Source: Anaerolineales bacterium UBA2029
GTDB taxonomy: Bacteria; Chloroflexota; Anaerolineae; Aggregatilineales; Aggregatilineaceae
DNA length: 11,671 nucleotides
NCBI GenBank assembly: GCA_002332795.1
Contig: DDBP01000317.1
Coordinates: 1-11,671, forward strand
Direction: 5' to 3'
The translations under genes were made by a program, and so were the position numbers. This document shows, in pieces, positions 1-6,482 of the stretch. The notes beneath the pieces are model-generated. The model was not told where the DNA came from. It saw only the letters and a program-made list of their open reading frames with translations, and made no database searches. Position 1 is the first letter of the stretch. Each line of letters opens with the position of its first letter.

Positions 1-1
1 G

Positions 2-1810
2 GTGCTGGGGGCGGGCGCAGCCGCCAATCTGTTGCTGGGCGCGCTGAGCCTGGCTGCTCCCCCACGCCTGCTCGCCGCGCTGAGCACTCTGCTGGACGGA
101 GCGCTGGCGGGCGCGTTCTTCTGGGCCTACCGGGGTGCAGGCACACCGTTGCTGGCACTGGGCGCAGCGGCCATCTTGCCCGCGGCCTTCCGCGCTGGCC
201 TGGGAGGGATGCTGCTGGCGCTGCTGCTGGTGACGCTGAGCAGTCTGCCCGGCGCACTGCTCGACCCGCTCACCGGCAAGTCACTCGCTCACTGGGCGCT
301 GAATCTGCTCCTGCTGGGCAGTCTAGGGGCGCTGGGCTGGGCCATACGGCGTAGCCTGCGCGAGATGAGCTGGGCGGAGCGGCTGGACGAAGCGCACCGC
401 CTGCGCGCTGCCCGCGAACGAGCGCGCGCCATCTACGAGATGGCCAATGCACTGAGTGCCTCGCTGGATCACCGCCGCGTGCTCGAAGCGGCCCAGGGCA
501 TTGGCACGCTGGCTCTGCGCGACGAACTGGGGCCAGAAGTACGCCTGATCAGCGCTGTGCTGCTCTTCCAGGGCGAGGATCACCTGTTGCGCGTAATCAC
601 GGCGCAGGGCCTGACCCGCGCCGACGCCACGGTCGCTGTGCCGGGCCGACAGGGCGTGTTGGGGCTGGCGCTCAACAGCGCGACCCCCGTTTTCGGCGGC
701 GACGGCAACCGCGACCCGGAACTGAGCTATTTTGTCGCCTTTCAAGAGGCCAAGTCGGTGCTGGCGATCCCGCTGCGGGCGGGCATTGACGTGTATGGGG
801 TGATGGTCTTCGGGGCCGACCGCCCCAACGCCTTCTCCGACGAACATCTGGAACTGATGACAGCCATCGGCACGCAGTCGGCGCTGGCGCTGCAAAACGC
901 CGTGCTCTACCAGAACCTGTTGCTGGAAAAAGAGCGCATCGTCGAGGTGGAAGAGGACGCCCGCAAGAAGCTCGCCCGCGACCTGCACGACGGCCCTACG
1001 CAGACCGTCGCAGCGATTGCCATGCGCATCAACTATATTCGCCGCCTGGTAGAGCGGCAGCCTCAGCAGGCGCTGGAAGAACTGTGGAAGATCGAAGAAC
1101 TGGCGCGGCGTACCACCAAAGAAATCCGTCACATGCTCTTCACGCTGCGCCCGCTGGCCCTGGAAAGCAAGGGGCTGCTGGCCGCGCTGGAACAGCTCGC
1201 CGAGAAGATGCGCGACACCTACGACACGACGGTGCTGGTCGAAGGCTCGCCCGACGTCGAGCGCCTGCTGGACGCCAACGCGCAGGGTGTGCTCTTCTAC
1301 ATCGCCGAAGAAGCGGTCAACAACGCCCGCAAGCACGCGCAGTCCAACCATATCTGGGTGCGGCTGCTGGCTGAAAACGGCGCGGTAGCCGTCGAGATCG
1401 AAGATGACGGAGTAGGCTTCGACCTGCAGGCCGTGGGGACAGGCTACGAACAGCGCGGCAGCCTGGGCATGATCAACATGCGCGAACGCGCCGAGCTGAT
1501 CCAGGGCACCCTGCACATTGACAGCGCCCCCGGCAAAGGCACGCGCATTCGCGTACTGGTGCCCCTGAAGGCGAGCGCCGCTTCCGGCGAGGAACAGGAC
1601 GCCGCCCCGCCGCTGGAGTTACAGAGTCACCGCACGGTGAACCGCACGCCAGGGCGGGGGATCAAACCATTGCCTGCGCAGCGGAAGGGTGCAGAGACGC
1701 CGCGCAAACCCGTCACCGGGCCGCTGCGCCCCCTGCCGCCGCGTAGCCGAACCGGCACTCCCAGACCTCAGCCGCCCCCGCCTGATACCGACACAGAAAA
1801 GGGGCCATAG
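2..1810 (+). CDS. Membrane-anchored GAF-domain sensor histidine kinase (NarL/DegS/LiaS type), 5' partial
   Basis: Two-component sensor kinase that should autophosphorylate on His and pass phosphate to a LuxR/NarL-type regulator; no such regulator is in the window. The reading frame is open from the left edge and begins inside hydrophobic sequence, so the GTG at base 2 is probably internal and the N-terminus is missing. Residues 1-115 are several membrane segments, about 120-145 a charged helix, and about 155-300 a GAF-like sensor domain. A linker leads to the HisKA_3 H-box RDLHDGPTQ (His329). The HATPase_c domain shows the N-box EEAVNNARKHA (Asn440/441), G1 EDDGVGFD (468-474), and G2 GSLGM (486-490) with GKGT (511-514). 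The last 60 residues form an unusual basic, proline-rich tail. The stop codon lies in the loop of the hairpin at 1800-1819. Family call is secure; the stimulus is unknown. Confidence 0.93.
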   Translation: MLGAGAAANLLLGALSLAAPPRLLAALSTLLDGALAGAFFWAYRGAGTPLLALGAAAILPAAFRAGLGGMLLALLLVTLSSLPGALLDPLTGKSLAHWALNLLLLGSLGALGWAIRRSLREMSWAERLDEAHRLRAARERARAIYEMANALSASLDHRRVLEAAQGIGTLALRDELGPEVRLISAVLLFQGEDHLLRVITAQGLTRADATVAVPGRQGVLGLALNSATPVFGGDGNRDPELSYFVAFQEAKSVLAIPLRAGIDVYGVMVFGADRPNAFSDEHLELMTAIGTQSALALQNAVLYQNLLLEKERIVEVEEDARKKLARDLHDGPTQTVAAIAMRINYIRRLVERQPQQALEELWKIEELARRTTKEIRHMLFTLRPLALESKGLLAALEQLAEKMRDTYDTTVLVEGSPDVERLLDANAQGVLFYIAEEAVNNARKHAQSNHIWVRLLAENGAVAVEIEDDGVGFDLQAVGTGYEQRGSLGMINMRERAELIQGTLHIDSAPGKGTRIRVLVPLKASAASGEEQDAAPPLELQSHRTVNRTPGRGIKPLPAQRKGAETPRKPVTGPLRPLPPRSRTGTPRPQPPPPDTDTEKGP

Positions 1811-1819
1811 CTGGCCCCT
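1800..1819 (-). terminator. Intrinsic terminator for the minus-strand 92-residue gene, overlapping the kinase stop codon
   Basis: A perfect 8-bp stem, AGGGGCCA/TGGCCCCT, closes a 4-base loop. Read on the minus strand it is followed by TTTTCTGT, a short U-tract, so it should end the minus-strand transcript. On the plus strand no T-run follows, so termination of the kinase transcript here is less sure. The kinase TAG (1808-1810) sits in the loop. Confidence 0.7.
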
Positions 1820-1840
1820 GGGCATGGCGCGAAAAACGCT

Positions 1841-2119
1841 CTACAGGAAAAACGACAGGATCACCAACACGACCATGAAAGCAGCGGCTACCGTGGCCAT
1901 GCTCTTCAGGTCGGCCAGCACATACGCATACTCGCTGCGCAGGTCCGCCGGACCGCGCGTCCTGGTCACCGGGCGGGCTACTGCTTCAGCCGCGCGCGGA
2001 GCCTGCGCCTGTGCGACAGGCTGCGGTTGCTCCGGCAATTGACCTGCGCGCTGCAACTCGCGCCGCGCGCGCTCCAGCGTTTCGTCGGGCAGATTGGGTC
2101 GGCGCACTTTCTTCGCCAT
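1841..2119 (-). CDS. Small tail-anchored membrane protein, function unknown
   Basis: A 92-residue protein with a basic N-terminus (MAKKVRRPNLPDETLERA), a Pro/Gln/Ala-rich middle (about 28-55), a short segment LRSEYAYVLADLK (60-72), and one hydrophobic C-terminal helix (about 74-92) running to the last residue. This is the layout of a tail-anchored protein with its soluble part in the cytoplasm. ATG at 2119 is the only good start; the SD-like AAAGGAG lies about 14 bases upstream, which is long. It follows the sortase by about 70 bp in the same direction and ends at a terminator, so the two may be co-transcribed. I do not recognise a named family, though small proteins with this EYxYVxxDLK-plus-helix ending seem common in Chloroflexota (from memory). 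It is unlikely to be a shadow, since no other gene covers this interval. Confidence 0.75.
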   Translation of the reverse strand: MAKKVRRPNLPDETLERARRELQRAGQLPEQPQPVAQAQAPRAAEAVARPVTRTRGPADLRSEYAYVLADLKSMATVAAAFMVVLVILSFFL

Positions 2120-2135
2120 AGGACGTTGCCAGTCT

Positions 2136-2147
2136 CCTTTGCAAAGG
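2136..2147. promoter_or_regulatory. Perfect 12-bp palindrome holding the ribosome binding site of the 92-residue gene
   Basis: CCTTTGCAAAGG is identical to its reverse complement. On the minus strand its right half forms the AAAGGAG Shine-Dalgarno-like site of the 92-residue gene. It could be a protein-binding operator. In RNA it could pair in a small hairpin, or between two transcripts, and mask the site. The palindrome is seen directly; the function is inferred. Confidence 0.4.
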
Positions 2148-2164
2148 TCACCTGTTCAGGCGAC
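2147..2164. promoter_or_regulatory. Imperfect 18-bp dyad between the sortase and the 92-residue gene
   Basis: GTCACCTGTTCAGGCGAC has 7 of 9 matching half-positions. On the minus strand it can fold as a 7-bp stem (one G-U pair) with loop GAAC. It abuts the 12-bp palindrome at 2136-2147. A weak -10-like TACACT lies just upstream on the minus strand (2174-2169), so the dyad would overlap a start site there. No T-run follows, so it is not a clear terminator. Confidence 0.35.
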
Positions 2165-2187
2165 CCCCAGTGTACCACAAACAGCCG

Positions 2188-3294
2188 CTATCGTCCGCTA
2201 TCTGTCAGTTTGCCGAAGACCACCATGCGCATATTGTCCACCCGGTAGGGATGGCAGGTGATCAGCGTCACGATCGGCTCGTTGCCCCGTTCCAGGACGC
2301 GCACTTCGGTTGGCGCGACCACTTCCTTGTCGAAGACGACGTAAGTATACCAGCGCCCATCGTTGGCCTGCACGCGAATTTCGTCGCCTGGTTCCAGATA
2401 TTGGATGTCGCGGAAGATTTCGCCGTAGATGTCGTTGTGCGCGGTCAAGACCATGTTGCCGCTCTCGCCGGGATTGGCGCTGCCCAGGAAATGCCCGACG
2501 CCCTTTTGCAGGCTGTACCAGTCGTCGCCGCCGTAGATCGAGGCGTCTACCTGCACGCGCGGCGTGTTGATGACGATGCGCACGGGGTTACTCGGCTGCG
2601 GCGTGACGCGCTCGGCCCTGGGCGCGGTGAGCTGAGCCATGGCCACCGGGCGAATGCTGGCGGGCAGCTCTTCCAGGTTGAACGCGCCTTCGCCGCCAGT
2701 CACGTCCGGGGAATAGTGGCCGCCGGGCAGCACATAATCCGACAGGCGCACGCTCAGTTCTGGCAGGGGGGTCGGCGTGGCTCGCAGGGCCTCGGCCTCG
2801 CGCTGAATATCCGCCGATTTCTGTTCCAGCGCCTCGATGCGATCGCTTTCCAGGATGATCAGGTACGCGCCGGCGATCAGCACCGCGATCACGCCCAGCA
2901 CCGCCGCAACCTCCACCATCAGTAACAGCGTGTCCCACGCGGCGCGGCGACGCGAACGAACCCGCGCAGAGGACGCCGCTGTGCTCGTCACGGTCACCGG
3001 CTCGGCAGGGCGCGGCGGTGGGGGCGGCAATTCGTCCTCAAAGCGCGGTACGTCGTCGGTGATGTCGTAGGTGAGCGGCGGCTCTGGGGGCGGAACGTCC
3101 CCGGCGGCCTCGTGTTGCTGAGGTGGGGGTGGGGGCGGTTCTGGCGGCGCGTCGAGCGGCGCAGTCAGGGGCACGCGGCGGCCCTGCGTGCCCAGCTTCT
3201 GCAGCCGGGCCTGACGGGCCTCGCGCTTGCGAATGGCAAGAATGCGCTCCAGTTCTTCGATGGATAGCTCGTCAACGGGTCGTCTGTCGCGCAT
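2188..3294 (-). CDS. Sortase (class D/E-like transpeptidase) with long proline-rich cytoplasmic N-terminus
   Basis: Membrane-bound cysteine transpeptidase expected to cleave surface proteins at a C-terminal sorting motif and attach them to an envelope acceptor. In the 368-residue protein, residues 1-40 are a charged helix (ELSIEELERILAIRKREARQ), about 45-100 is Pro/Glu-rich with runs of five and six prolines, 122-148 is the membrane helix, about 150-172 a coiled-coil-like stalk, and about 235-363 the sortase fold. The catalytic triad is visible: His286 in TAHND, Cys347 in TLITCHPY, Arg356 in NMRMVV. The frame stays open further upstream and runs into the next gene, but ATG 3294 is preferred: it lies downstream of an extended -10 promoter and begins a plausible conserved helix. 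No sorting-signal substrate is in the window. The cytoplasmic N-terminus of about 120 residues is long for a sortase. Class assignment is tentative; family is secure. Confidence 0.92.
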   Translation of the reverse strand: MRDRRPVDELSIEELERILAIRKREARQARLQKLGTQGRRVPLTAPLDAPPEPPPPPPQQHEAAGDVPPPEPPLTYDITDDVPRFEDELPPPPPRPAEPVTVTSTAASSARVRSRRRAAWDTLLLMVEVAAVLGVIAVLIAGAYLIILESDRIEALEQKSADIQREAEALRATPTPLPELSVRLSDYVLPGGHYSPDVTGGEGAFNLEELPASIRPVAMAQLTAPRAERVTPQPSNPVRIVINTPRVQVDASIYGGDDWYSLQKGVGHFLGSANPGESGNMVLTAHNDIYGEIFRDIQYLEPGDEIRVQANDGRWYTYVVFDKEVVAPTEVRVLERGNEPIVTLITCHPYRVDNMRMVVFGKLTDSGR

Positions 3295-3358
3295 GGAACC
3301 GATCCTGCATTCCCCACTAAAACCCGGAATGAACGGACACCCTTTGCACGCATCCCTG

Positions 3359-3367
3359 AGTATAGCA
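3359..3367 (-). promoter_or_regulatory. Extended -10 promoter for the sortase
   Basis: Minus-strand TGCTATACT matches the extended -10 pattern TGnTATAAT at all but one position. No good -35 hexamer is visible, which suits an extended -10 or an activator-dependent promoter. Transcription would start near 3352, giving a leader of about 58 bases before ATG 3294. Confidence 0.5.
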
Positions 3368-3379
3368 CGACTCTGAGGG

Positions 3380-3421
3380 CAGGCGCGGGGTACAGGCGGG
3401 GTGACAGAAACAGGCTGGGGG
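3380..3421. repeat. Three imperfect CAGGC-(N)0-2-GGGG direct repeats upstream of the sortase promoter
   Basis: On the plus strand CAGGCGCGGGG (3380-3390), CAGGCGGGG (3393-3401) and CAGGCTGGGGG (3411-3421) lie just upstream of the sortase -10, at starts 13 and 18 bases apart. With GGG at 3377-3379 they also give four G-tracts on the plus (template) strand, able in principle to form a G-quadruplex. This may be an activator site or a chance feature of GC-rich intergenic DNA. The rest of the 170-bp gap (3295-3464) shows no gene and no clear terminator for the upstream operon. Confidence 0.35.
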
Positions 3422-3464
3422 TGAGGTGAGCTTGTGATGGCCGCCCGTCCTCTCGCCCCGCTGT

Positions 3465-4247
3465 TCAGAAACCGAGCGATGCTCCGCCGTCTATCAGAAT
3501 CGTCTGGCCGCGGATCATGAAGGCTTCTGGCGAGCACAGAAACGCCACCACGCCCGCCACGTCCTCGGCGGTGAGCAGTTGTCCGGCGGGGGTGCGGGTC
3601 AGCGCGTAGGTGAAGCGCTCCTCGAAGTGCTCGCGCATGCCGGGGAAGTGTTGCAGCGCGTCGGTGCGCACCATCCCCGCCGACACCGCGTTGACCACGA
3701 TGCGCAGCGGGGCCAGTTCCACCGCCAGGTAGCGCGTCACCGCTTCCAGCGCCGCTTTGGACGCGCCCACCACCACGTATTCTGGCAGCACGCGCTGCGC
3801 CCCGATGCTGGAGACGTTCACAATCGCGCCACCGCCCCGCTCCGCCATGATCGGCGCGGCGCGCTGAGCCAGGAACAGCGCCGCCCGCGCGTTGATGTTC
3901 ATCGTCCAGTCCCAGCCTTTGACGCGCTGTTCCAGCACCGGGCGGTTGTAGCCGGACGCCGCGTTGTGGATCAGGATGTCCAGACCGCCCAGGGCCGCGA
4001 CCGACTCGTCCACCAGCCGTTCGAGTTCGTCCGCCTGACCCACGTCTGCGCGCACCACGTGCGCCTGCCGCCCCAGGGCACGGATGGCCGCGGCGGTCTC
4101 TTCGGCGGGGGCGCGGTTGCGGAAGTAGTTCACCACCACGTCGGCCCCCTCGGCGGCCAGGCGCAACGCAATGGCCTTGCCAATCCCGCGCCCGCTGCCT
4201 GTGATCAGCGCGACTTTGCCCGCAAAGCGGGCGGGTGACTGCTGCAT
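3465..4247 (-). CDS. fabL: FabL-like enoyl-[acyl-carrier-protein] reductase (NADPH), SDR superfamily
   Basis: Short-chain dehydrogenase/reductase expected to reduce the trans-2-enoyl-ACP double bond in the last step of each fatty-acid elongation cycle, in the cytoplasm. The 260 residues fit FabL (about 250). The cofactor motif is TGSGRGIG (16-23), followed by NAASG (95-99), then NVSS (144-147). The catalytic pair is Tyr157 and Lys164 in YVVVGASK: the spacing Y-x6-K, rather than the usual Y-x3-K, is the mark of FabL. The segments ALEAVTRYLAVELAP, TDALQHFP and MIRGQTILIDGG match my memory of Bacillus FabL closely. ATG 4247 has GAGGAG 7 bases upstream, overlapping the end of the preceding gene. 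It is the last gene of a four-gene operon. Another SDR activity on a non-ACP substrate remains possible. Confidence 0.85.
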   Translation of the reverse strand: MQQSPARFAGKVALITGSGRGIGKAIALRLAAEGADVVVNYFRNRAPAEETAAAIRALGRQAHVVRADVGQADELERLVDESVAALGGLDILIHNAASGYNRPVLEQRVKGWDWTMNINARAALFLAQRAAPIMAERGGGAIVNVSSIGAQRVLPEYVVVGASKAALEAVTRYLAVELAPLRIVVNAVSAGMVRTDALQHFPGMREHFEERFTYALTRTPAGQLLTAEDVAGVVAFLCSPEAFMIRGQTILIDGGASLGF

Positions 4248-4260
4248 AGGGCTGCTCCTC

Positions 4261-5088
4261 TCACAGCGGTTGGATTTCGATGGTGTCGAGCGCCAGCCAT
4301 TGCGGTTCCAGCGTCGCCAGCAGACCGAAGCTCAATCGTCCCTGCGGGGTGACTACCGCGTACTGATTGTCCAGCCAGGCGATGAAGCCCAGCGGTCCGC
4401 GCGGCGCGCAGGGCGCTTCGTGCACTGTCGCCCCGTCTACGGCGAAGTGCACGCGATCGGCGTGCCATTCCAGCGTGTAGGTATGCGGTTCGTCCAGGCG
4501 GACGGGCAGCAACGCTTCCGACACGGCCATCGCCCGTTGCGCCAGCGGCCACAACGCCTGATAGAGCTGAGCCGAGCGCATCAGCAGGAAGCCCGGCAGG
4601 GCCAGCGGGAGCAACGCCGCAAACGACAGCCGCGCCGCATCTATGGTGGCCGCTTTCCAGCCCCAGCCGGGCACGTCGCGGGCCAGCGCCATGTTGCTGG
4701 GCGGCGAGGCGAAGAAGAACCACACGGCGCGCGGGAGACGCGGCCACTTGCGCCAGCCGGGGACGAACGGCTCGTTCCACAGGCCGAAGCCCGCCGTACC
4801 CCTGAGACTTCCGGCGTCGTGCGAGGCCCAGGCGCGCACCGTCAGGCGCAGGGGCGGTCGCCAGGGAAATGCCCAGCGCGGCAATCCCGCGTAATCGCTG
4901 ATCTGCGCGTCGCTATACTGATGAACGTCCGCCAGACCGAGCGTGCAGCGCAGCAAGCCGTCTCCCAGCTTCAGCGAGCCGCTGCCGCTCGTCCAGGGAT
5001 GCCAGCGCGGAGCGAGCGCCGGTCCGTCGAACGTTTCGATCACCGCGGACGTGCTGCTGCTCACAGATAAATTGCTCTCATCCCTCAC
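4261..5088 (-). CDS. Concanavalin A-like beta-sandwich protein, function unknown
   Basis: A 275-residue soluble protein with no signal peptide. The segments VIETFDGP (16-23), GTAGFGLWNEPF (97-108) and YTLEWHADRVHFAVDGATVHEAP (204-226) are typical strands of the ConA-like/LamG jelly roll seen in GH16-like proteins. I see no ExDxE catalytic motif of GH16, so it may bind rather than cut glycans or lipids. A middle block rich in Trp and Phe (GWRKWPRLPRAVWFFFASPP, 111-130) and a long helix-like stretch (about 150-195) interrupt the fold. GTG 5088 is chosen because it overlaps the upstream TGA as GTGA, a common sign of translational coupling. GTG 5064 and an upstream start at 5127 (13 residues longer) are alternatives. 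It sits between an alpha/beta hydrolase and FabL in the operon. No family name can be given. Confidence 0.8.
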   Translation of the reverse strand: MRDESNLSVSSSTSAVIETFDGPALAPRWHPWTSGSGSLKLGDGLLRCTLGLADVHQYSDAQISDYAGLPRWAFPWRPPLRLTVRAWASHDAGSLRGTAGFGLWNEPFVPGWRKWPRLPRAVWFFFASPPSNMALARDVPGWGWKAATIDAARLSFAALLPLALPGFLLMRSAQLYQALWPLAQRAMAVSEALLPVRLDEPHTYTLEWHADRVHFAVDGATVHEAPCAPRGPLGFIAWLDNQYAVVTPQGRLSFGLLATLEPQWLALDTIEIQPL

Positions 5089-5843
5089 GCTTCTGCCAGC
5101 GCTCCCACCGACCGCAGATGTTCCCACAGGGTCTGGCGGAACGCTTCTGGCAGTTCACGATGAATGGCGTGTCCACAGTCAAACAACACCAGCCGCCCCT
5201 GTGCGGTGCGGGACACGAATTCGCGGGCGACGTGCTCCGGGTTGAGCGCGTCATGACGGCCCAGCATCAGCAGCAGCGGACAGGCGATCTCGTGCGCCCG
5301 GCTCAGGCTGACGTCACCGCCGCTGTCTATGATTTGCTTCATGGCCGTCACCCAGCCCAGCACCATGCGCTCGATATGCTCCGGCCCGTGCAGGGCGCGC
5401 AGGTTGTCATCTACCCAGGTGGGCGGCCACTTCTGCTGCACCAGCGGGCGCAGTTCCGGCGGGAAATAGCCCACCGCGCCCCACGCCGCCACCGATTGCA
5501 CCAGGTCGGGGCGCAGGATGGGCAGCAGCAGCGCCACTTCGCCCCCATCGCTGAAGCCCACGATATGCGCCTGCGAAATTCCGAGCGCGTCGAGCCAGGC
5601 GGCCACGTCTTCGGCATCGCGACGGTAGAAGTCGCGCGGATAGGTGCGCGGCTTGGGGCCAGAGCGCCCATAGCCCCGTCGGCTGAGGGCCAGCACGCGG
5701 CAATGGGGCCGCAGCCAGGCGATCTCCGGCGCGAAGGTGTGATCCCACGCCCCCAACCAGCCGTGAATCAGCACGACGGCGGGCCTGTCACCGCCGGTAT
5801 CTTCATAATCAATCGTCGCGCCGTTGACGGACATGATGGGCAT
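5085..5843 (-). CDS. Alpha/beta-hydrolase, valacyclovir-hydrolase (BPHL)-like
   Basis: A 252-residue cytoplasmic esterase/hydrolase of the alpha/beta fold. Strand beta3 ends in the oxyanion loop HGWLG (27-31). The nucleophile elbow is GFSDGG with Ser98, the acid Asp198 lies in GRHDALNP, and His225 in GHAIHRELPE, so the triad is complete. The elbow GxSDGG and the GRHDALNP loop resemble human BPHL (valacyclovir hydrolase) and its bacterial relatives, which cleave alpha-amino-acid esters. The true substrate here is unknown. A helical lid spans about 125-180. ATG 5843 has GGAG 6 bases upstream; that site overlaps the stop of the HAD gene, leaving a 3-bp gap. Its own stop overlaps the next gene by 4 bp. 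Meta-cleavage hydrolase or lactonase activity is an alternative. Confidence 0.88.
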   Translation of the reverse strand: MPIMSVNGATIDYEDTGGDRPAVVLIHGWLGAWDHTFAPEIAWLRPHCRVLALSRRGYGRSGPKPRTYPRDFYRRDAEDVAAWLDALGISQAHIVGFSDGGEVALLLPILRPDLVQSVAAWGAVGYFPPELRPLVQQKWPPTWVDDNLRALHGPEHIERMVLGWVTAMKQIIDSGGDVSLSRAHEIACPLLLMLGRHDALNPEHVAREFVSRTAQGRLVLFDCGHAIHRELPEAFRQTLWEHLRSVGALAEA

Positions 5844-5846
5844 GGT

Positions 5847-6473
5847 TCACTCCGGCACTGGCTCAGGGGTCGAATCGGACAGGTAGGGGGCGAGTTCTTG
5901 GCGCAGATTCGTTTCTGGTCGGAAGAGGAGGGCGTGCATCCCTACGGCCTGCGCCGCACGCACATTGGCCAGCGTGTCGTCAATGAGCACGGCTTCGCGC
6001 GGCGCGACGCGCAGTTCGTGCAGAGCCACGCGATAGGCGGTCGGGTCGGGCTTCATCACGCCGATCTGTGCCGAAACGAGCACCGGGTCGAACAGGTCGC
6101 GGATGCCCAGCTCGCGCAGGCGGTTTTCCAGTTGCAGGGATTCGTTGCACAGCATGGCCACGGTGTAGCCCTGCTGACGCAGTTCGCGAATGTAGTCCAG
6201 CACGCGGTAGTTGAGCCGGTCGCCGCTGAAATAGTCGCGGCGCAGTTGGCTGATGTCGTCGCCGCGCATGTAGAGCAACTCGGCCACTCCGCGCCAGTAT
6301 GCTGCCTCCGAGATGCGCCCCAACTGCGCCTGTATCCACAGGTCGCTGTGATGCACGGCGCGTTCCACGCTACCGATGGGCAACCCCAGGCGGGTATCCC
6401 AGGCGTGACGCGGGCTGTAGTCCTCGGTGCGCACGATCACGCCGTCGAAGTCGAAGATAAGCGCTTTGATCAT
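5847..6473 (-). CDS. HAD-superfamily phosphatase-like hydrolase (subfamily IA)
   Basis: A 208-residue cytoplasmic HAD-like hydrolase, likely a phosphatase or related enzyme. Motif I is DFDGV (Asp8 nucleophile, Asp10 acid/base). A helical cap C1 spans about 15-80. Motif III is Lys141 in VMKPDP, and motif IV is LIDDTLANV (Asp165, Asp166) followed by RAAQAVGMHALLF. Motif II reads AMLCNES (106-112), with Cys109 where the family usually has Ser or Thr. ATG 6473 is chosen because the protein then begins MIKALIFDFDG, as is usual; its GAGGAG is about 18 bases away, too far to be ideal. An in-frame TTG at 6512 would add 13 residues. It is the first gene of the four-gene operon and is divergent from the BrkB gene. 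The substrate cannot be predicted. Confidence 0.87.
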   Translation of the reverse strand: MIKALIFDFDGVIVRTEDYSPRHAWDTRLGLPIGSVERAVHHSDLWIQAQLGRISEAAYWRGVAELLYMRGDDISQLRRDYFSGDRLNYRVLDYIRELRQQGYTVAMLCNESLQLENRLRELGIRDLFDPVLVSAQIGVMKPDPTAYRVALHELRVAPREAVLIDDTLANVRAAQAVGMHALLFRPETNLRQELAPYLSDSTPEPVPE

Positions 6474-6482
6474 GGTCTTGTG

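Noticed and set aside
323..1516. A 397-codon minus-strand open frame opposite the kinase
   Set aside because: No family pattern, and the kinase domains on the plus strand explain the sequence.
3115..3145. G-rich low-complexity tract suggesting a repeat element
   Set aside because: It is the antisense of the polyproline segment of the sortase, so it is coding sequence.
3295..3537. Upstream 81-codon extension of the sortase frame
   Set aside because: It would overlap the FabL-like gene and cover the promoter and repeat region, and its residues look like non-coding translation (Arg/Pro/Ser mix).
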